Notes under the pieces: generated by a model
Seen by the model: the letters and a program-made list of their open reading frames with translations, nothing else
What the model was told of the DNA's origin: nothing
The model's database searches: none
Translations under genes and position numbers: made by a program
In this document: positions 59,292-64,000 of the stretch, in pieces
How the letters are laid out: each line of letters opens with the position of its first letter
Position numbering within the stretch: the stretch's first letter is position 1
Assembly: GCF_014203795.1 (NCBI RefSeq)
Contig: NZ_JACHJU010000001.1
Coordinates: 3,038,001 to 3,102,000 of the forward strand
Origin: Streptosporangium album
Lineage (GTDB): Bacteria > Actinomycetota > Actinomycetes > Streptosporangiales > Streptosporangiaceae
Length of the DNA stretch: 64,000 bases
Reading direction: 5' to 3'

Positions 59292-60575
59292 GTGAGCGAA
59301 CTCAGGCAGCAGGACAAGCCGTTTCAGATCGACAAGTGGAAGGTCTGGGAAGCGTTTCAGAGAGTCAAGGCCAACAAGGGGGCGGCGGGGGTCGATGAGG
59401 AGTCGATCGCGCAGTTCGAGGCCGATCGGGACCGGAATCTGTATCGGATCTGGAACCGGTTGTCCTCAGGCTCGTACTTCCCGCCGCCGGTGAAAGCGGT
59501 GGAGATCCCCAAGCCGCAAGGGCGAGGGGTGCGGGTGCTGGGCGTGCCGACCGTGGCCGACCGGGTGGCCCAGACGGTGGTGCGGATGTATCTGGAGCCG
59601 AAGGTCGAACCGATCTTCCATCCGGATTCCTACGGCTATCGGCCGGGCAAGTCGGCGCTGGATGCGGTTGGGGCGTGCCGGGTGCGGTGCTGGCGGAAGG
59701 ATTGGGTGATCGACATGGACATCCGGGCCTTCTTCGACACCGTGCCGCATGACCTGGTGCTCAAGGCCGTCGCCAAGCACCTTTCACCGGATCAGCGGTG
59801 GATCCTGTTGTATGTCCAGCGGTGGTTGACCGCTCCGATGCAACGGCAGGATGGCACCCTGGTCGCCCGAGATCGCGGGACCCCGCAGGGGTCGGCGATT
59901 TCACCTTTGCTGGCTAACCTGTTCATGCATTACGCGTTCGACGCCTGGCTGGCCCGGGAATTTCCGGCGCTTGGTTTCGAGCGTTACTGCGATGACGCGG
60001 TGGTGCACTGCGGCAGCCGCCGGCAGGCCGAATACGTGCGAGACGCGATTGCAATGCGTCTGGCGCAGGTCGGCCTGGAGTTGCATCCGGACAAGACATG
60101 CATCATCTACTGCAAGGACGCCGACCGGACGGGCTCGCACGAGCACACCCGGTTCACGTTCTTGGGCTATGAGTTCCGGCCCCGGCTGGCCAAGAACAAG
60201 CACGGCAAGCACTTCGTGTCGTTCTTGCCCGCGGTCAGCACGCAGGCGATGAAGGCGATGGGAGCGGTGATCCGCTCCTGGCATCTGTCCCGGCGCAGTG
60301 ACAAGTCTCTGGACGACCTTGCCCGCATGTTCAACAGCATCGTGCAGGGGTGGATCAACTATTACGGGCGCTTCTACCGGTCCCGGTTGCTCTCCTTCCT
60401 CCGGCATCTCAACAAGCTCCTGGTGGGCTGGGCGTGCCGGAAATACAAACGGCTCAAACGCCGGGAACGGCGCGCGATGGCCTGGCTGGCCGAGATCGCC
60501 CGGCGATCTCCCCGCCTGTTCGCGCACTGGCGTCTCGGCGCTCGTCCTGACGGCTGGGCGATGGGAGCCGGATAA
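59292..60575 (+). CDS. ltrA: Group II intron-encoded reverse transcriptase/maturase (intron B)
   Basis: 427 residues from GTG 59292, with GAGGAG upstream. All RT blocks are present: LGVPTVADRVAQTVVRMYLE, SYGYRPGKSALDAVG, VIDMDIRAFFDTVPHD, DRGTPQGSAISPLLANLFMH, and the catalytic FERYCDDAVVHC (YCDD variant of YADD). The maturase domain follows (FNSIVQGWINYYGRFYRSRL) and the end is very basic. No HNH endonuclease domain is seen, as in many actinobacterial and class C introns. The stop codon lies inside domain V of the intron RNA. Confidence 0.95.
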   Translation: MSELRQQDKPFQIDKWKVWEAFQRVKANKGAAGVDEESIAQFEADRDRNLYRIWNRLSSGSYFPPPVKAVEIPKPQGRGVRVLGVPTVADRVAQTVVRMYLEPKVEPIFHPDSYGYRPGKSALDAVGACRVRCWRKDWVIDMDIRAFFDTVPHDLVLKAVAKHLSPDQRWILLYVQRWLTAPMQRQDGTLVARDRGTPQGSAISPLLANLFMHYAFDAWLAREFPALGFERYCDDAVVHCGSRRQAEYVRDAIAMRLAQVGLELHPDKTCIIYCKDADRTGSHEHTRFTFLGYEFRPRLAKNKHGKHFVSFLPAVSTQAMKAMGAVIRSWHLSRRSDKSLDDLARMFNSIVQGWINYYGRFYRSRLLSFLRHLNKLLVGWACRKYKRLKRRERRAMAWLAEIARRSPRLFAHWRLGARPDGWAMGAG

Positions 60576-60638
60576 GCCGAGAGGTTTAAGTCCGGTTCTG
60601 CGAGAGGCCGGGGGTGCGATTCCCCCGGCCTACTCTCC
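60565..60638 (+). ncRNA. Domains V and VI of intron B
   Basis: Domain V is 60565-60598: it starts GAGCCGG (catalytic AGC triad), has a GAGA loop and ends CCGGTTC. Domain VI is 60599-60638, stem GAGAGGCCGGGG with CCCCCGGCCTACTC, where the A at 60632 is unpaired and should be the branch point. Confidence 0.85.
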
Positions 60639-60842
60639 TCGTCGTACTCGTTTCGGCGCCCGCGAGGACGTCCAGGCCCTACACGAGGAAATCACCCACG
60701 TGCTCGCCTTCCTGGGACTACGGCTCTCACCAGCCAAAACCAGGATCGTGCACATGAGCGAGGCGTTCGACTCCCTCTCTGTCAGACTCTTGTGAGACAT
60801 GGGATGAATGAGTCTTCATGATGTGAAACAGGGCGAGACAGG

Positions 60843-61313
60843 ATGATCGAGACAGTGACGATGACCCTCGCAGACCAGGCCGCCATGAGGGGGCAGGATG
60901 GTCTGGTGACCGACGATCGGGTGCGCCGGCCGGTGCGCCGGACCTTCACCGCCGCCTACAAGGCGCGGATCTTGGCGGCCTATGACGCCCTGCCCGAGGG
61001 CAGCCCCGAGCGTGGCGCGCTGATGCGCACCGAGAAGCTGTATCACTCCCACATCGAGCACTGGCGAAAGCAGCAGGAGAACGGCACACTGGCCGCTTCG
61101 ACGGGTAAGCCGAAAAAAAGCACGGAGTCGGAGGAGCTGGCCCGGTTGCGGGCCGAGAACAGAAAGCTCAAGGCCGACGCGGCGAAACTGGAGGCCAAAA
61201 ACGAGAAGCTCAGCGGCGAACTCGGGAAGACCAGGACCGCGCTTGATATCGCGGGAAAAGCATTCGCGCTGCTTCGGGACATCTCAAGCAGCGCGGACTC
61301 CGACACGAACTGA
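60843..61313 (+). CDS. IS3-family transposase OrfA
   Basis: 156 residues from ATG 60843. The HTH region is RRTFTAAYKARILAAYDALP followed by LYHSHIEHWRKQQENG, and a leucine-zipper-like coiled coil (ELARLRAENRKLKADAAKLE and on) mediates multimerisation. Its last codons overlap the OrfB frame. GGAAAAG at 61254-61260 is a plausible -1 slippage site producing the OrfAB transposase. Confidence 0.9.
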   Translation: MIETVTMTLADQAAMRGQDGLVTDDRVRRPVRRTFTAAYKARILAAYDALPEGSPERGALMRTEKLYHSHIEHWRKQQENGTLAASTGKPKKSTESEELARLRAENRKLKADAAKLEAKNEKLSGELGKTRTALDIAGKAFALLRDISSSADSDTN

Positions 61314-61342
61314 CTCGGGTCATCGACGAGCATTTCCCGGAA

Positions 61343-62350
61343 ATGGAGGAGTTGCTCGGCACGGCCAGGGCATGTGCGATCTTGGGAAGGTCGCGGGCCA
61401 CGTTGCACCGGCGCCGTAATCCCACCCCGCCCCGGCTGGGTCCACGCCGCCCATTTCATCACCCGGCCCAATTGTCGGAACACGAGCGCGAGCAGGTGCT
61501 GGCCGTGCTGGACTCGCCCCGGTTCGCCGACAAGTCACCGGGCCAGGCGTGGGCGACCCTGCTGGACGAGGGCGTCTACCTGTGCTCGCAGGCCACGATG
61601 TACCGGCTGCTGCGCCAGCGCGGCCAGTCCGGTGAGCGGCGCGTCCAGGCCGTCCATCCGGCGAAGAAGAAACCCGAACTGGAAGCCGACGGGCCGAATC
61701 AGGTGTGGTCGTGGGATATCACGAAACTAAAAGGACCGGTGCGCGGCGTCTATTACCTGCTGTATGTCATCATCGATATCTTCTCGCGGAAAGTGATCTG
61801 GTGGGAGATCTGGCCGACGGAGACGGGAACCCTTGCCAGGGAGTTCATCGAGCACGCGATCGAGGCCAACGGCGGGATCGCCCCCGGCGCGATCCACGCC
61901 GACCGTGGCACCTCGATGACCTCGAACACCGTTTCCGGGCTGCTCGCGCTGCTGGGAATCGACCAGTCCCATTCACGGCCGCGTGTGTCCAACGACAATC
62001 CGTACTCAGAAGCGCAGTTCAAAACACTCAAGTACTGTCCCGCGTTTCCTGGCACGTTCGGGTCCATCGAAGATGCCAACGTCTTTTGCGACCAGTTCTT
62101 CCGGTACTACAACAATGAGCATCGCCATTCCGGCATCGGAATGCACACCCCGGCATCGGTGCACGACGGCTCCGCGGCCGAGATCCACGCCAGGCGGGCC
62201 GCCACGCTGAACGCGGCGTTCCTGGCCCACCCCGAGCGGTTCCACGGCCGGCGGCCCTGTCCGCCGCCGCTGCCCTCACGAGTGTGGATCAACAAACCAC
62301 CCACGACCCAAGAGGTCGATCCTTCACCACAAACCACACAAGTAGCCTGA
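61343..62350 (+). CDS. IS3-family transposase OrfB (DDE integrase core)
   Basis: 335 residues from ATG 61343. The same frame is open upstream to about 61259 (HELTRVIDEHFPEMEEL precedes the ATG), so the real product is probably an OrfAB fusion made by -1 frameshifting. The rve core has the DDE triad: D in VWSWDITKLKGP, D in IHADRGTSMT and E in NPYSEAQFKTLKY. The N-terminal HTH_21-like region (YLCSQATMYRLLRQRG) is complete. It appears intact. Confidence 0.92.
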   Translation: MEELLGTARACAILGRSRATLHRRRNPTPPRLGPRRPFHHPAQLSEHEREQVLAVLDSPRFADKSPGQAWATLLDEGVYLCSQATMYRLLRQRGQSGERRVQAVHPAKKKPELEADGPNQVWSWDITKLKGPVRGVYYLLYVIIDIFSRKVIWWEIWPTETGTLAREFIEHAIEANGGIAPGAIHADRGTSMTSNTVSGLLALLGIDQSHSRPRVSNDNPYSEAQFKTLKYCPAFPGTFGSIEDANVFCDQFFRYYNNEHRHSGIGMHTPASVHDGSAAEIHARRAATLNAAFLAHPERFHGRRPCPPPLPSRVWINKPPTTQEVDPSPQTTQVA

Positions 62351-62841
62351 TGTCTCAACCGGTTTGACAGATTCCGACTTCTTGGGATTCCGCCTCCAGT
62401 GGCGTCGCAAGCAAGGCACCAACAAGTGGTACGTCTACACCTTCGTCTCCCACCAGGCCATCCGGACGGTCAGAGCGAAGATCCGTGCCCTCACGCCCAG
62501 AACGTCGCAGCAGGACCTGCAATCAGTGTTGAGGAGACTCAACGCGATCACCCACGGGTGGGCCTCCTACTTCAAGCACGCCGTCGCCCAACGCACCTTC
62601 GACAGTCTGGACCACTTCACCTGGTGCAGAGTGATCAGGATGCTCTGGAAACGACACCGCTGGACGTGGAGCGACATCCGCCGTCGATACACCACACCCA
62701 TTGGGCAGTGGCTACCCATCACGGCGGGCGGGACCGAATTGAAACGAGTCGCGGCAATACCGATCACCCGGTACCGCTACCGAGGCAACAAGATCCCCAA
62801 CCCCTGGACTCCTGCCCACACCTAACGGCAAAGACCGTGGA

Positions 62842-62938
62842 GAGCCCGGTGCGATGAAAGTCGCACGCCGGGTTCGGCGAGCGGCCTGGGGAAACGGACC
62901 GAAGGCAACTTCGACACCGCGCCCCAGGCCGACTCAAC
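62842..62938 (+). ncRNA. Domains V and VI of intron A
   Basis: Domain V at 62842-62875 starts GAGCCCGG, has a GAAA loop (GATGAAAGTC) and ends CCGGGTTC. Domain VI at 62876-62938 pairs GGCGAGCGGCCTGGGG with CCCCAGGCCGACTC, leaving the A at 62932 unpaired. The intron would end ACTCAAC. Confidence 0.85.
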
Positions 62939-63627
62939 CGGCCCGCTCTGCGGTCCGCCGGGCGCGCCGGTCGGTCTGCGTGCCCGGCTGCGGCTCTCCG
63001 GCCGGTCCGGGCACGCACCGCCCCGTGCGCCCGAGAGGCCGCCAAAGTCACCAATTAAGGCCGTGACGATCGCTCACTTCGGTTCTCACCACACCTGGTT
63101 CGGCGATCGGCTGCCGCGCGGCTTCCGGTGCTCGGGCCTGGCGGCCCTGCGCTCCGGGTCCGCTTGCCACCGAATGACAGAACTGGTCCTTGGCACAAAG
63201 CATGCTGCACGATGTGGCATTTGAGCAGATGACTCGCCTATCGCTGCCAGCTGACGTTCTGGGGGCACCACAACCGAAACCCAACATATGCCAGGTATTG
63301 CTCAGGAGGGAGAGGGCGGCGCTGCCAACACGGACGTTCAGAAGATCCATGGACTTGGACACACCGAGATCTGCGGGTGTCAGCCCATGGCGTTCACAGC
63401 CGGCCCCGAAGCCGGCAAGGCTGGCCATGGCGGCGATCACCATGGAGAGGGATGGGACGACTGACCAACCCTGCTGCCCAGATGCGGGGCATGGGTACCA
63501 CCCCACGAGGAGGAGAGGGGCGGGGCGCCTGCCCTAGACACTGCCTACCGCAGCGGCCCACCATCGACAAACGCGTTGATGTCCTGATGCCACTGCTGCC
63601 GCTCCTGCCATGCTGTGACTATGTCCA
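62939..63627. other. Region right of intron A without a firm gene
   Basis: 62939-63060 is very GC-rich with short Cys-containing frames and no clear gene. A minus-strand frame at 63048-63506 (152 residues, LSMVIAAMASLAGFGAGCER) has some protein-like stretches but no recognised family or ribosome site. If the element extends this far, the region could be its right flank. Confidence 0.4.
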
Positions 63628-64000
63628 TCAGCTGCTCTGCGGAGCGGTGCACGTAATCGGGCCTGTGGCGCCTTCGGCCAGTTGCTCGGTGTACGCGCTG
63701 ACCTTGTGGGTGACCATGCCGAGAGACTCGGTGAGCTGTTCGATCTGCGCGGTGACCTGGTCACGATGTTGCCGCAGGAGGGTCAGCAGGTGCTCTTCGT
63801 TGCCCGCACCCCGCCTCACGAGGTCCGCGTACTGGCGGATGGCGGGCAGCGGCATGCCGGAGGCGCGCAGGTTGACGCAGAGGTGAAGCCACTCCACGTC
63901 CCTGTCACTGTAGACGCGCCGGCCACTGGGGCCCCGCCGTACGGGGGCGACCAGGATGCCCTCGCGCTCGTAGAAGCGCAACGCGTGGACGCTCAGGCCA
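63628..64000 (-). CDS. MerR-family regulator, N-terminus beyond the window
   Basis: The frame runs through the right edge, so the start is missing. Visible residues include SVHALRFYEREGILVAPVRR, SGRRVYSDRDVEWLHLCVNL and MPLPAIRQYADLVRRG: the second half of a MerR winged-helix with its LRFYE signature. The dimerisation coiled coil follows (EEHLLTLLRQHRDQVTAQIE). After EGATGP the frame ends in an unlike tail, while another frame continues with protein-like sequence to TAG at 63545-63547, so a 1-nt deletion is possible. Confidence 0.85.
   Translation of the reverse strand, partial: GLSVHALRFYEREGILVAPVRRGPSGRRVYSDRDVEWLHLCVNLRASGMPLPAIRQYADLVRRGAGNEEHLLTLLRQHRDQVTAQIEQLTESLGMVTHKVSAYTEQLAEGATGPITCTAPQSS

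Larger units (their letters stand above)
58693..60638 (+). mobile_element. Group II intron B, inserted in the RT gene of intron A
   Basis: It begins GTGCGCCACGAACGCTG at 58693 and ends after domain VI near 60638, with the bulged A at 60632 seven nt from that end. The join 58692/60639 reads GAC GAC T|TC GTC GTA, restoring the RT box YADDFVV. Size 1946 bp. It has a complete ORF (59292-60575), so it may be active. 58729-59291 is non-coding intron structure. The 3' boundary could be 3 nt earlier; phase is the same. Confidence 0.85.
60772..62375 (+). mobile_element. IS3-family insertion sequence with GAC target duplication
   Basis: GAC at 60769-60771 and GAC at 62376-62378 flank the element. Removing it and one GAC makes the host RT read EAFDFLGFR, the usual sequence. 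Terminal inverted repeats share TCTGTCA(G/A)AC, followed on both sides by GAGACAT. Size 1604 bp. Contains orfA and orfB with a -1 frameshift signal. The 3-bp duplication is usual for IS3. Confidence 0.88.
57804..62825 (+). pseudogene. Reverse transcriptase/maturase of intron A, split in three
   Basis: Part 1 (57804-58692; GGAGG 5 bp before ATG) has the RT core to the catalytic box: IPTVADRVVQAALKLVLEPI, GFRPRRRAQDAIAEI, DADIEAAFDN, GTPQGGILSPLIFN, RYADD. Part 2 (60639-60771) resumes with FVVLV, then REDVQALHEEITHVLAFLGL and KTRIVHMSEAFD. Part 3 (62379-62825) gives FLGFRLQWRRK and the maturase domain (RLNAITHGWASYFKHA). A 1-nt deletion near 60652 puts part 2 out of frame. The stop is TAA near 62823. 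The reconstructed protein is about 490 residues, normal for the family. Confidence 0.85.
57211..62938 (+). mobile_element. Group II intron A, interrupted by intron B and an IS3 element
   Basis: The 5' end is GTGCGCCGTGCGGCGCACCG at 57211, fitting the GUGYG start of group II introns. Structured sequence runs to the maturase start at 57804. Domain V lies at 62842-62875 (34 nt, AGC triad, GAAA loop) and domain VI follows with a bulged A at 62932, seven nt from an AAC 3' end at 62938. Net of the two insertions the intron is about 2.2 kb, normal for a bacterial ORF-containing intron. It cannot make its own maturase. Confidence 0.85.

Noticed and set aside
57211-62938. Right att site of the AICE within the intron region
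   Set aside because: GGGGTGCGATTCCCCC near 60611 looks superficially like the tRNA T-loop region but is the domain VI stem of intron B.
63048-63506. 152-residue minus-strand frame
   Set aside because: Some hydrophobic, protein-like stretches but no start signal, no domain and odd Cys/Arg/Ala tail; not firm enough to call.

Overview
The window is high-GC actinobacterial DNA. It has an Actinobacteria-type topA - MFS/tmk fusion - holB order, a chaplin-repeat surface protein, GTG/TTG starts and ATGA/GTGA gene overlaps throughout. A filamentous actinomycete of the Streptosporangiales (Streptosporangium/Nonomuraea-like) is my best inference; no rRNA is present to fix it.

Left part (1-11.7 kb): the end of a LuxR-type ATPase regulator, a cell-wall LCP ligase, a GNAT acetyltransferase, then a tightly packed minus-strand run of seven genes (11668 down to 2874). 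These are two membrane-anchored proline-rich proteins, a sigma-like/anti-sigma-like/BACON transmembrane regulator, a MinD/ParA ATPase, a small bitopic protein, a proline-rich exported protein and a secreted GH16-like protein. They look like one uncharacterised envelope system read from an AT-rich control region at 11.7 kb.

Middle (12-29 kb): small hypothetical genes and a TetR remnant, then a sugar/oligosaccharide regulon. It has a promoter with a LacI-type palindrome, two unknown cytosolic proteins, an Opp/Dpp-type ABC importer (lipoprotein, two permeases, two ATPases), its LacI regulator, a secreted PLD-like protein and a secreted family-8 polysaccharide lyase. tRNA-Leu(GAG) and an M20 peptidase follow.

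28.5-46.8 kb: a secreted protein and a six-repeat chaplin-like surface protein, then a housekeeping block (topA, MFS-thymidylate kinase, holB, a PSP1/RicT protein, an S33-type exported hydrolase, tRNA-Thr(CGT)). Inserts in this block are a glycosyltransferase pair, an ECF-type sigma factor with an FtsX-ECD-like membrane partner, an alpha/beta hydrolase and a DUF4407 protein.

46.8-57.2 kb: an actinomycete integrative and conjugative element (AICE) next to tRNA-Thr. It carries int, xis, an HUH-type rep, two tiny proteins, a DUF2637/Spd-like protein, an FtsK/TraB-like translocase, GntR repressors, a promoter with a palindromic operator, a P-loop kinase pair and small cargo genes. I did not find the second att site.

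57.2-62.9 kb: nested mobile elements. Group II intron A (57211-62938) has its RT/maturase gene cut by a second, apparently intact group II intron B placed inside the YADD codons, and again by an IS3-family element with a GAC target duplication. Removing both insertions restores the canonical RT protein apart from one 1-nt deletion. The window ends in a MerR regulator running off the edge.
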